Made by a program: the position numbers and the translations under genes. 64,000 nt of DNA from Symbiodinium natans. Lineage: Eukaryota > Sar > Dinophyceae > Suessiales > Symbiodiniaceae. The stretch lies in assembly GCA_905221605.1 (NCBI GenBank), contig CAJNDS010002501.1, forward strand, positions 824,501 through 888,500, in the 5' to 3' direction. Positions 46,851-56,632 of the stretch are shown in pieces. Within the stretch, counting starts at the first letter, position 1. Every line of letters begins with the position of its first letter. Under the pieces are notes generated by a model. That model did not search any database, was not told the DNA's origin, and saw nothing but the letters and a program-made list of their open reading frames with translations.

Positions 46851-47391
46851 TTATACGCAAATATATAAACCCTGAACCCGAAACCCCAAACCCTAAACCC
46901 TAAGCCCTATTCCAAGCCTTTTCAGAGATTTTGGACTCGAGGGTCTGAAATTGTCTGCTGGGTGGACTCCAGCGGGTACTGCCCTATCCGGCGAACGCGC
47001 CAGCCCCTGTAAGACTGTAAGAGGCCCTCTAGACTTGTTTAGGGTTTACGGTTTGGGGCCTAGGGCCCTTTAGGGTCCTGTGCAGGGTTTAGGGTTTAGG
47101 GTTGAGGGTTCAGGGTTTCGGGTTTAGGGTTTAGGGTTTAGGGCTTTGCTTGTTCATCGGACTCACTGCCCTACCCAGCGTCCTTCGCTGGCGATGATAA
47201 GACTGCAAGATAACCCTCCAAAGCCCTCCGAGCCCTAAATACCCCCAACACCCTAAACACCGAAAACCCTAAACTTCTAAGCTTAGCTAAGCCTATGCGG
47301 GTCCGTAGCTCCCTACAACTTCGTTATGGGCCCTCGACATATTGCGGCACCCTTTTCCAAGGACCCAAACAGGGACCCTAATGGGTTTCAC

Positions 47392-47528
47392 CCTAAACCC
47401 TAAACCCTAAACCCTAAACCCTAAACCCTAAACTCTAAACCCTAAACCCTAAACCCTAAACCCTAAACCCTAAACTCTAAACCCTAAACCCTAAACCCTA
47501 AAACCTAAACCCTAAACCCTAAACCCTA
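47392..47528 (+). repeat. CCCTAAA array
   Basis: About 19 heptamers with two CTCTAAA and one AAACCTAAA variant. Nothing gene-like is supported from 47530 to 49200 apart from the repeats listed. Confidence 0.95.
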
Positions 47529-48069
47529 CCCCATGTGCCTCGGTCGAAGGGCGTGGGCGCCGTGGCGCTTCGGCGCTTCTGGGCGGCGATGGCGGCTGTG
47601 GACCGGGTTGGGGCACATTTCGAGTTTGGGAACTTCAAGGGCCGAGGGTCCCGAGTATTGGTTTCGGGGTTTAGGGTTTAGAGGGTTTACTCATCGGGTA
47701 TAGAGTAGTCGTCATCATCGTAGTGGTGGTCGTAGTTTAGGGTTCAGGGATTAAAATTGGGGTCCAGGATGAGCCTTACAGTAGGGCTTACGGTGTAGGG
47801 TTTGGATCAGCTTCGCGTCTTGCGTTTAGAGCCTTATAGTGTAGGGTGTGGAGTCTAGGGCCTGCACCGGGCTTGGGGGGTGGCTTGCTGCTGCCTGAAT
47901 TATGAAAGCTCGGTTGGCCATAGGCTTGAATGGCTACTTGGCTCTGAACATGTCAGGTCCATGAAATCAAAGCAAGTTGGGTAGCCTAAACCCTCGGGTG
48001 GAAGCGCAAGGTTGCCGAGTCCCTAGTCAGATGTGGTAATTTTCGGGGTGGACAGAATTTGTGGCGATG

Positions 48070-48130
48070 CAACCTTGGGGGGGGTTATATAATCCCTACT
48101 AGGGGCTGTTAGTAGAAGGGCACATCCCAA
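48070..48130. mobile_element. MITE-like element, family A, copy 8 (right part)
   Basis: AATCCCTACTAGGGGCTGTTAGTAGAAGG and CACATCCCAA. The left arm is replaced by a G run. Confidence 0.65.
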
Positions 48131-48591
48131 ATGGAACCGCAAGCCCTTCTCCTCCCATTCCTTCCAGCGGTCATGAGACCCGGTCGCTTGCACATCCCAC
48201 CCCCAAGCCGCACACCGTGAGGACTTGCCGCTGTGGATGCTAGGCTCGGCCTTGTTTGGTGGTGGGGAGGGGGGGGGGGAGAGGGGCAGTGTGTTGTGCT
48301 GAGGGCTGTTTTGGAGGCTAGTGTTGCCTCGGTTTCTTCGTTGTCACTGAACTTCCGAGCCGGAATTAGATATGCAATGTATGTTTGCCAGTCGTCGCGA
48401 TTGTTGCAGGTTTAAGTCAAGAAATAGCCCCGGTGCCAAGGTCAATGTGGTTCTGTTATTTCTGAGCTTACGCAAAGGGTTTGGGTCCTACCTGACAAGT
48501 ACGCCTTTCCCCAAAATACGGGGCATCATTGAAGCACAGTTGCGCCTTTTTGTGGTCTTTGTGTGGCAGGGACCAGTAGTCCCTAAACCCT

Positions 48592-48592
<1 letters not shown>

Positions 48593-48624
<32 letters not shown>
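48593..48624 (+). repeat. poly(G) run
   Basis: About 31 consecutive G. Confidence 0.95.
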
Positions 48625-48625
<1 letters not shown>

Positions 48626-49200
48626 AGGAAGGAATCCCACAAACACCTGGACAGAAGAATCGTGTCCAAGACAAAGGAGTCGACCGACAAAATATGCAAG
48701 GACGAGCCTTAGACCGTAGCTCTGGTGTTGGGCGCAGGGCCCTTATTCCCCTTTGTTTAGAATTTAGGTCCTGCCCCTCCAAACCAGCAAGGGCACCTTA
48801 GAAGCCCCTCTCAACCAATACGGGCACCCCTTTTGATTCCTCATCCGAGCATCTGTTTAATTGGGCCCCCCCACCCCCCCACCGCAATAAGAAAGCAGGG
48901 GGCTGCAATAGCAAGACCATAGCAATGTATTGATTCTCTATTAAAAACAATAGGAACGCATTAGTTTCACCGATCCAAACTGCAGCTCAGCAAGCAACAA
49001 AAGAAGCCTGCAGGCAGATTGTTGAACCCTCCCCGGAGAATTTTCTTGAAATGTGGTGGTATTTCCCCATGCGAAAACCCCCGTAATGGAAAGCAGTCTT
49101 GCAGCCGGATGTTCGCCAAAAAAAACCTTTATATGTGGAGGCGTTAATTCAACAGATGCTCGGATTAGGCTCCTACTGGGTCTAAGCAGGTGAGGGTGCC

Positions 49201-49276
49201 CAGACTTGGAACGTGGTGAAGCTGGCGGCCCTGCGGAAGGCCGTTGGTTCAGGGGCTCGGGTTCGGACCTTCACAA
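49201..49276 (+). CDS. candidate exon QTWNVVKLAALRKAVGSG
   Basis: Reads QTWNVVKLAALRKAVGSGAR then VRTFT. Coding-like, no family named. Possibly the first recognisable exon of an unknown gene with pieces at 49387, 49637, 51000 and 51583. Confidence 0.4.
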
Positions 49277-49386
49277 AAACAATAAAGTTGCGCCTTGGCC
49301 AAGTAGTATCACAAAGAAGTATCAAGCAGATACCATCATGGCTTGGAGTTTGAAGGGGTTTGGGGGTCAGCTGCCTTGCAGCTCCA

Positions 49387-49470
49387 GATGGTCGAGAAAT
49401 GGAAGCCAGTTTGGCCAAGGATATCATGGCGCTGTCCCTGCTTGTGCCGATGTGCACGATAGGGCACGAG
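49387..49470 (+). CDS. candidate exon DGREMEASLAKDIMALSL
   Basis: Reads DGREMEASLAKDIMALSLLV then PMCTIGHE. The amphipathic segment is suggestive but unrecognised. Confidence 0.4.
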
Positions 49471-49636
49471 AGCTGTCATCCACGCCTCCTTGGCCCACCT
49501 CCCCCCCCTGCCCTACATGAGTGCACAAACCCCTAAACCCTAAACCCTAAACCCTAAACCTTAAACCCTAAACCTAAACCCTAAACCCTAAACCATGTTC
49601 TGACCCTGTAGACCGTATAATGCATAAACCTTCACA

Positions 49637-49699
49637 GGCACGGAACCGATGCAGGGTGGCCACATCACCTTTCCCGCTGGCGGCGTGATGGCATTCATG
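49637..49699 (+). CDS. candidate exon GTEPMQGGHITFPAGGVMAF
   Basis: Acceptor TTCACAG, then GTEPMQGGHITFPAGGVMAF then M. A Gly/Pro-rich strand-like segment of unknown family. Confidence 0.45.
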
Positions 49700-50735
49700 T
49701 AGGTGCTTAAAGAACTAGGTTGGCCTTTGGGAAAATTGATATTTTCCTTATTTGGGTTTATAAGGGACCCTATCTCTATATATATATATTTTTTTTTTTA
49801 TAAGTACACATATATTTCAGAGGGCTTAAAGGCCTACCCAGAGAAGTACACTACACAGTGGTCCCTTCTCCTCTTGTTAGGGTTAGGTTAGGCTTGTAAG
49901 TCGTTACCCAAAGGCCTCCTCCCTTATTGAGGCATTTGTAGGGTTTAGGTCGTTTAGGGTGTAAACCTATAAGGAAGTATCTTGCGGTTTCGGTCTTACA
50001 GGGCTTTCTTCTAGGCTCGGCTCATTGCGGCTCATTGCGCATCATTGGTCCTCAGAGCCCGTCTCCTGTTTGGTTCGAGGGTTTTCTCATCTACATTTCA
50101 GGACTTCTGAGTTCTTGAAGTCCGCAGCCCCAAGGAAAGTAAACGGGCATGGAAGCACACGTTCTGCCGAATGCTCCTGAGTGCTATTTGAAGCACACTG
50201 CCTGAGGTTTTGCGGCCTTGGCACGTCTTGCCTTGCCAAAGGGGACAGGGGATTGTCCTTGACCTTCGTTGATTCAGGGTGCAGGGATCCAGGCTGGCTT
50301 CAGAGGCTTGAAGGGTGCAGCGACTTGGGTTTGAGGTGTGTAAGTGTGCTTCTAGTCATGTGCAGGCCAGTACTAGTGCGCAAGCACACCTTCGAATTGG
50401 CTTCTGGCCTTCCTTGGGGTTTAGAAGATTTATATTCGCATGGTTGCACCGCAAGCCTCAAGAACTCTGAACCTCGGCTGCACGCCGCACGCCCTGTTTT
50501 CCGCAGTCTTTGGTGGATCGAGGGGACCCTGGCGCTGGCATGGGTGCCCTGGGCTTTGGGATTTTTAATCCCCTCTCAGCTGAAAGCACGTTATGAGCTA
50601 TTTGAGGTTTTCGGAGGCTCTTTTCTGGGCCATGTCATGCCTTCTCTACCCGCATTCCCCTGCAGCAACTCGCCCCCCCAAAGATTCAGGAACTCCAGAA
50701 ATAGCCGCATACAGTGTGGGAAGACTCTCTCCGGT

Positions 50736-50739
<4 letters not shown>

Positions 50740-50783
<44 letters not shown>
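50740..50783 (+). repeat. poly(C) run, about 44 bp
   Basis: The longest homopolymer in the window. The proline or glycine runs of overlapping frames come from it. Confidence 0.95.
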
Positions 50784-50785
<2 letters not shown>

Positions 50786-50999
50786 AGGGAGGTGCACATG
50801 GAGTCCCACCGCCCGCCACCCAAGGCTCCCAAGACTTCTCAACTTCCGCGGCCCATTCTATATCATCGGTCTCCTGCGCCATCTTTCTCATCTACTGCCT
50901 TGAACACAAAACCCTGAACCCTAAACCCCAAACCCGAGACCCTGAACCCTGAACCCTGAACCCTGAACCCATTAAACCCTAAACCCTAGTATTTGCGCC

Positions 51000-51054
51000 A
51001 GGCGCCTTCTGGAAGAGGACTGGGCCAAGTCCGGCCAGGCAGAGGAGGAGGCCT
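51000..51054 (+). CDS. candidate exon RRLLEEDWAKSGQAEEEA
   Basis: After GCGCCAG the frame reads ARRLLEEDWAKSGQAEEEA. Highly charged helix, coding-like. Preceded by a CCCTGAA/CCCTAAA tract at 50910-50995. Confidence 0.45.
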
Positions 51055-51224
51055 GAGTAAATTTGAGAGCTCTCAAGCTCACGCTCTCTTGTGCGCTGCA
51101 AGGGTTTAGGGTTAAGGGTGTAGGGTGTAGAGTTGTGGGTTTAGGGTTTAGGGTTAAGGGTTTAGGGGTAATCCGGGAGAAGTTGTACAGGTGCATGACA
51201 AGGCATTGCCTCTGCTCTTGCTAT

Positions 51225-51527
51225 TCCCCTCCCTCCCCTCTCCCCTCTCTGTCCTCCCCTCTCCCCCCTCCCCTCTCCCCTCTCCCCTCTCCGCCATCCC
51301 CCCTCCCCCCTCTGCCCTCTCCCCTCTCCCCTCTCCCCCCCTGCCCCCTTCCTCCCCTCCCCCCTCCCCCCCCCCCCCTCTCTCCCTCTCCCCGCTCTCG
51401 TCCGCTCTCATGTCGCTCCCGCTCTTCTCTCTCCCTCCCTCCCTGTCGCCCTGTCGCCCTCTCGCTTCTCTCCCGCTTCCTGCTCACTGTTCGTTTCGCT
51501 CTCTCGCTCTCGCTCTCTCTCTCTCTC

Positions 51528-51573
<46 letters not shown>

Positions 51574-51575
51574 AC
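51225..51575 (+). repeat. C/T-rich low-complexity block
   Basis: CCCTCTCCC units pass into (CT)n. All long frames here (Pro/Ser/Leu on +, Gly/Glu/Arg on -) are artefacts. Confidence 0.95.
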
Positions 51576-51582
51576 ACACGCG

Positions 51583-51645
51583 AAAGTCTAGAGGCTCTCC
51601 TTCGTGCCGCCAGCGGAGTGCTTGACGCGGAGGAGAGAGGCAGAG
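51583..51645 (+). CDS. candidate exon SLEALLRAASGVLDAEE
   Basis: Reads SLEALLRAASGVLDAEERG immediately after the CT block. Coding-like, unknown. Confidence 0.35.
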
Positions 51646-52350
51646 GCTGAGACGGGAGATTCGGAGACTCGAGGGGTTGGAGGCTTGGAGAGCCAGCACA
51701 GGCCCCTAATGGGCCCTAATGCGCATGCGGCATACTGTGTGAGTGCCACGCCGCACGAAGAGAGCCGACACTGATCGACAGGCTCGTCCAAGCCTCTTGG
51801 CTGAAGATCAGTCCGGATCGGTTTCTCAGCGTGTTCTTGGGTTTTCTGATTCCGTCAGCACCCCAAGCAGTCCTCCGTAAATCCCCACGAAAAGGCGGTC
51901 CAGCCACAGCAAGAGGCCAGCGCAAGACTTGTATGAGGCTTGCAAGGATGGGGATGCAGGGCTTCTTGCTGCTGATCGCATTGACAGCAGCGTTCAGGAG
52001 TCAACCGCAACGCGTGCCAGTACCTCTGCCCTACATCCACACAGAAGACTCAAATGAGCTCTTGGTTTCTGATCCATCTAAGCCTTAAACGCGAAACCCT
52101 AAACCCTGCCTTGGTAACCCTAAACCCTAAACTACCCTAAACCCTAAACCTACCCTAAACCCTGTGTTTGTCAAGAAAGCACCACGCCTGTGCCGAGGCT
52201 AGGGTCTGAAGCGCTGAGAAAGGCCAGGAGATCTTATTTCCGGTGGTCGTGGCTTAGGGTTTAGGGCTTAGGGCTTCAGGGATGCTCAGAGCGTCAACCT
52301 CTGCTGTGCCCTAAACCCTATAAATGCATATTGCACATATATATATATAT

Positions 52351-52390
52351 GGGTCACCGCCTATAGCGGTTCCCCTGTGTTTTTGCACAT
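52351..52390 (+). repeat. left terminal inverted repeat of the transposon
   Basis: GGGTCACCGCCTATAGCGG, TTCCCCT, then GTTTTT. Pairs with 58347-58385. Preceded by (AT)n at 52337-52350. Confidence 0.75.
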
Positions 52391-52395
52391 TCCCT

Positions 52396-52946
52396 GAAAC
52401 CATTTAACCAAGAATCCCTCAAACCATTAAACCATTAAACCATTAAACCATTAAACCAATGGTTTTCCCCATATGAAAATCCACTAAACCATTAAACCAT
52501 TAAACCATTAAACCATTAAACCAATGGTTTCCCCCATATGAGAATCCATTAAACCATTAAACCATTAAACCATTAAACCATTAAACCATTAAACCAATGG
52601 TTTCCCCCATATGAGAATCCATTAAACCATTAAACCATTAAACCATTAAACCATTAAACCATTAAACCAATGGTTTCCCCCATATGAGAATCCACTAAAC
52701 CATTAAACCATGTTCAGGGGGGGGGGAACCATTGGTTTAATGGTTTAATGGTTTAATGGTTTAAGGGATTTTCATATGGGGAAAACCATTGGTTTAATGG
52801 TTTAATGGTTTAATGGTTTAAGGGATTTTCATATGGGGAAAACCATTGGTTTAATGGTTTAATGGTTTAATGGTTTAATGGTTTAAGGGATTCTCATAAG
52901 GGGGAAACCATTGGTTTAATGGTTTAATGGTTTAATGGTTTAATGG
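52396..52946. repeat. 550-bp palindromic array of AAACCATT-type units
   Basis: The left arm holds runs of AAACCATT broken four times by AATGGTTTTCCCCATATGA-like spacers. After a centre with a G run (52716-52725) the right arm repeats the same units in reverse order as AATGGTTT with TCATATGGGGAAAACC spacers. The DNA could fold into one very long cruciform, and each spacer is itself a small palindrome. Confidence 0.9.
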
Positions 52947-53311
52947 TGCTCCTGCCGAGGTACTTCGACCGCAGCTGATGCTGCCGTGGCATCACATATT
53001 ATCATATATGTAATATAATTTTCTGTATTACATACTCCTAAAATTCTGAATCGCAAGAAGTGCTCCCCGTATCTTTTCTTCCCCTCAAATATTGAATCGC
53101 AAGCAGTGTCCCCCGTATCTTTTCTGCTCATAAATATACGTATACTATATGGTCGCCTATGTTGATTGCGCCTCGGCTGCATTTAGACACTCAACAAACA
53201 TGCGAGTTATGACCTGGGAGTGGTGGTTATAACCAGACACTGTTTCGAGCACCATGTTCTCATATTGCAGTGTCTACATGCTCGAGTCGTGAGACTTAGC
53301 AAGTTAGCACC

Positions 53312-54160
53312 ATGAAGCGAGCAGCTCGTGTATCGGGCATGATGGAAATCCTCGGAAACGGCGCTTGTGTGCTTCAGCTCTCGCAAGTCAAAGACGGGCG
53401 TGATGTTGACCACACTGTACCCTCATGTAGTTGTACAGTTCCAGATTGTGCAAAGCTGAGAGCCGACATCGTTAGCGGTGTAGTGCCCTCACATCCCAGC
53501 AAGCGAAATCTGGACAAGACGGCTATCAACCATTACATCAACTATCTACAGCGGGATGCCGGGCTACCTCGTGGCATGAGTGGTGGATGGAATGACACCG
53601 TGCAAGAGAAACTACATGCTTGGCTCATGAAGGAGAAGAAGCGCACCAGAACCAAACAAAATGCGGGCACAGTCCATGCCATCACGGACGGCAGTGTGGA
53701 GGACCCCATCGAGGAGGCTAACTCGGATACTCAAGAGGCTCCAGACAAGCAGAAGTCCAAGGGCAAGAAAGCTATCACCATGGGCGAGGGGCACTCAAGC
53801 AAAGATAGCCGGGACGACAACAAGAATGCAGGGAACATCTCCAATGGCAACGGGGCCATCACCATGAGCGAGGGGCACTCCAACATAGAGAGTGGGGGCG
53901 ACTCAGATAGTGACTCGTCATCCAGTTCGTCCTCGTCGGATTCCAGTGCGACGCCACAGGCCTCAAGCTCAAATGCGGCACGCCAACCTGCTGACAGTGA
54001 GTGTGTAGATATCACAAAATGGGAGCCTGAATGGCATGACGCCTTTCAGAGTCTCACTGTTTTGGAGGACCAGATTGGGGAATCGCAGAAGAAGCGTCGC
54101 ATTCTCAAAGATGCGCTCCAGCATTTGGCAAACGCCCACAAGGCATGGGCAAACGCCTAG
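53312..54160 (+). CDS. transposon ORF1, acidic Ser/Asp-rich protein
   Basis: A 282-residue frame in an ACCATG context, open without introns. Residues 1-60 include a Cys-containing segment (SCSCTVPDC). Residues 65-115 are helical and basic. Residues 130-215 are low-complexity, with two copies of an (A)ITMxEGHSxxxS motif and a run of Ser and Asp. Residues 230-282 have WEPEWHDAF and a likely coiled coil (VLEDQIGESQKKRRILKDAL). No family is recognised. A linker plus coiled coil would suit a partner protein of the downstream ORFs, but this is inference. It ends 272 bp before ORF2. Confidence 0.65.
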   Translation: MKRAARVSGMMEILGNGACVLQLSQVKDGRDVDHTVPSCSCTVPDCAKLRADIVSGVVPSHPSKRNLDKTAINHYINYLQRDAGLPRGMSGGWNDTVQEKLHAWLMKEKKRTRTKQNAGTVHAITDGSVEDPIEEANSDTQEAPDKQKSKGKKAITMGEGHSSKDSRDDNKNAGNISNGNGAITMSEGHSNIESGGDSDSDSSSSSSSSDSSATPQASSSNAARQPADSECVDITKWEPEWHDAFQSLTVLEDQIGESQKKRRILKDALQHLANAHKAWANA

Positions 54161-54431
54161 TGAACATACAGGTTCACTGTAGCAGCACACTTCTTCCCGC
54201 GGGGCTGACAGAAACGTGCTTTCTGCATTTATTGTAGTGAGGCGGTGTATCCTTGATGGTTGAGTGTGGCGAGAGCTGTGTATGCATGTGCTATCGAAAA
54301 CGCTCACGCGCAGTGCAAATGCACATTGACAAGCATGTGCAGGTAATGGACAAGGAGTCCTGTTATAACCGGAGTCTCTGGTTATATCTGTCCTGTTGTG
54401 TGGTCATCGCCAAGCATTTTCTTTTCCAGCA

Positions 54432-56396
54432 ATGCCTGGACAACCTTCGGCGTACGCTCGTGCTCTCAATGACATCAGGTCGTACGACTTCACTCCAGTG
54501 AGCACTCCCTTGATCTCCAAACAGGATGATGCGAACGGCTGTGTGGAAGATCTACCGCTCAAGAACGTTGAAGGCCGCTACCTCGCCAAGTTTGTCGTTG
54601 ACATGATCACGGATGTGAAATTCTCTGCTGTGGATTTCGAAGGGCTTGAAGAACGCATGTTGCAGAACCAATATGATCAGCTTCCGCCTCCATTTTGTCC
54701 CAAAGTAGAGATCTGCGCTCCTTTCAAGATGCAGCTTGCTATCATCAAGACCAGCATCACGGACTGCGTTATCTTGAAGTGCTACACGTTCGAGAACAAG
54801 ACAAACATCCGAACCGTCGAGGACATCGCGTATGGGACATTGAAGATGATTGATTTCACACCCAACTTTCGTGCTGGACCATTGGCCATTCAGTTGATGC
54901 TCAAGGAGATGTCGCACTGGCTGGCCTACTACACTCAGATATCGCCCAAGCCTCCCAAGGAGCCCAAGCCGAAACAAGAGACTGATGATCTTCAAAACGG
55001 CTTTGCTTACATCAAGTCTAACGGGCCGCGGACTAACATGGGCAACCAGCAGATCGAATGGGCAGAGATTGAAACCAAGCGTGCAGAGAGTCCACTCCAT
55101 GGATGGTCGGCAGGCTTGGTGAAGGAGTGTCTTCGAGGGCTCACAAGTGGTAATGTCTATGCGAAAACTGTGGAGAAGTTCTATCTGACTCTCCACGACC
55201 TCTCGGGCTGGCTGTTAGACGAGGTGCTCGTGCATCTTCTTGGCGAACTGAAAGCGAAAACTCTTGTCTTCCTTGGCCTGGCCGAAAAGGGAAAAACGCC
55301 GGCAGCAGAAGCGATTGCAATGGCGGTCAGTGAGTATCACCTGCTCCGAGACAATCTAGATCCAACCATCAGGCCGGGTTTCAGAATTTGTGCGTCCTTG
55401 GATCAATTGCGTGGCGAGTCTGGCGAGAAGCATCGGCCAGACATTCTGGATGATCCAGATATGAACACACTGCCGATTCCCAAGCTCAAGAGTTTTCTTG
55501 ACAGCACATTGCTTGAGTGCCACACGGTTGAACGATGGACAGCCGCTCGGTTCGTGCAACACCAGCTACGTGTGGTGTGTGACAACAAGGTGGACGAGAA
55601 TGCAGAACCTGATGACACATGCGATACGACAACATCCTTCGAGATTTTCTTTGAGATGATCAAGCCAGCCTTCAACGAAAAGGCAAGCAGACAAGACATC
55701 ATGGCATGCCTCAAACGAGCTCACTTTGTGGTCAACATGAACCACGCAGTCTTCTTTCGGAAGGCTGGCACTTCGAAAGGGCCCGTCACTCGCGTTCCCT
55801 ACATCAATGGCAACAAGGATTTCCTCAGCCCTGTTGGCCAGAAGGTGATTGATGATATGCGCCAAGGCATTCCAGATCAGCCTGCGGACTGGGCTCAGAA
55901 GCGCCAATGGTCTCATGATCTTATGTCCATGCTCACAGAGACACAGCAGAAGCCTGCGCGGACAAGAGTTGTGTTTGAAGCCAACCTCTTCACTGAGAGC
56001 TCACAGAGGTACAATGAGATCAAACCCGACTTGCCGTTCTCAGGCCGAATCTGCCCTAATTTTTTATGCTCTGAAGATACACTCTCGATGCCAGCCAAGT
56101 CCACCTCTGTCGCCTCGATGGCACCTTCATCGTCGGCGGCACCTTCGCCCTCAGGGATGGCGCCTTCATTGTCGGCGGCACCTTCGCCCTCAGGCATCAT
56201 GACAAAGGTGAAAGAGGAGTGTGTTGAAGGAGAAGGTTCGTTTGCCATGATGCTTTCGAATCCAGATGCGATTGGAGTCATTGACTTGGACCCCACTCCA
56301 CCATCACCGTCACATAAGCGAATGCGTGGCAGTGACGAGATGGACTATGATAGCGATGACCACATGCCATTAGCAGGCGAAGACCCTGAGGAGTGA
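54432..56396 (+). CDS. transposon ORF2, P-loop ATPase-like protein
   Basis: A 654-residue frame from the first ATG, which lies just after TTTTCTTTTCCAG, so a spliced leader exon is possible. Residues 282-289 read GLAEKGKT, an exact Walker A (GxxxxGKT) after a hydrophobic strand (KTLVFL). DILDDPD at about 337-343 is a plausible Walker B or nearby acidic motif, and a later hydrophobic strand with Asn (AHFVVNMNHAVFF, about 435) could be a sensor region. This layout recalls SF3 helicase/AAA+ folds, but I cannot assign a family. The N-terminal 270 residues are unrecognised. The C-terminus has two copies of a SMAPSSSAAPSPSG-like repeat and acidic stretches. An ATPase beside a DDE transposase recalls accessory ATPases of Tn7 and IS21, but no relationship is claimed. 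Confidence 0.7.
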   Translation: MPGQPSAYARALNDIRSYDFTPVSTPLISKQDDANGCVEDLPLKNVEGRYLAKFVVDMITDVKFSAVDFEGLEERMLQNQYDQLPPPFCPKVEICAPFKMQLAIIKTSITDCVILKCYTFENKTNIRTVEDIAYGTLKMIDFTPNFRAGPLAIQLMLKEMSHWLAYYTQISPKPPKEPKPKQETDDLQNGFAYIKSNGPRTNMGNQQIEWAEIETKRAESPLHGWSAGLVKECLRGLTSGNVYAKTVEKFYLTLHDLSGWLLDEVLVHLLGELKAKTLVFLGLAEKGKTPAAEAIAMAVSEYHLLRDNLDPTIRPGFRICASLDQLRGESGEKHRPDILDDPDMNTLPIPKLKSFLDSTLLECHTVERWTAARFVQHQLRVVCDNKVDENAEPDDTCDTTTSFEIFFEMIKPAFNEKASRQDIMACLKRAHFVVNMNHAVFFRKAGTSKGPVTRVPYINGNKDFLSPVGQKVIDDMRQGIPDQPADWAQKRQWSHDLMSMLTETQQKPARTRVVFEANLFTESSQRYNEIKPDLPFSGRICPNFLCSEDTLSMPAKSTSVASMAPSSSAAPSPSGMAPSLSAAPSPSGIMTKVKEECVEGEGSFAMMLSNPDAIGVIDLDPTPPSPSHKRMRGSDEMDYDSDDHMPLAGEDPEE

Positions 56397-56632
56397 GCGG
56401 TTCCGACCTAGAGATCCCACTTCAGTTTGATCCCGGGTAGAGTGCACCAATCGGATGTGGAGCTAGGACAGCTTCAGTTTTGATCCGAGATAGAGCGTAT
56501 GATGCAAATTCGGAGAGCATATGAAGCGGAGTCTGAGCCGGGGAAACTCTGATAAAGACTTCCTTATGCACCGGTAAAACTTGTGGTCTATGTGCAGGCA
56601 TTTAGACGAGCATCGCAGCGAAATGTGATTCC

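Noticed and set aside
51154-51487. Glu/Gly/Arg-rich frames on the - strand
   Set aside because: Artefacts of the CT-rich block.
52396-52946. A CRISPR array, because of regularly spaced repeats
   Set aside because: The spacers are the same sequence each time, the array inverts at its centre, and the context is eukaryotic.
54552-55196. A 214-residue frame on the - strand opposite ORF2
   Set aside because: A shadow of the P-loop ORF; the + frame has the motif and the length.
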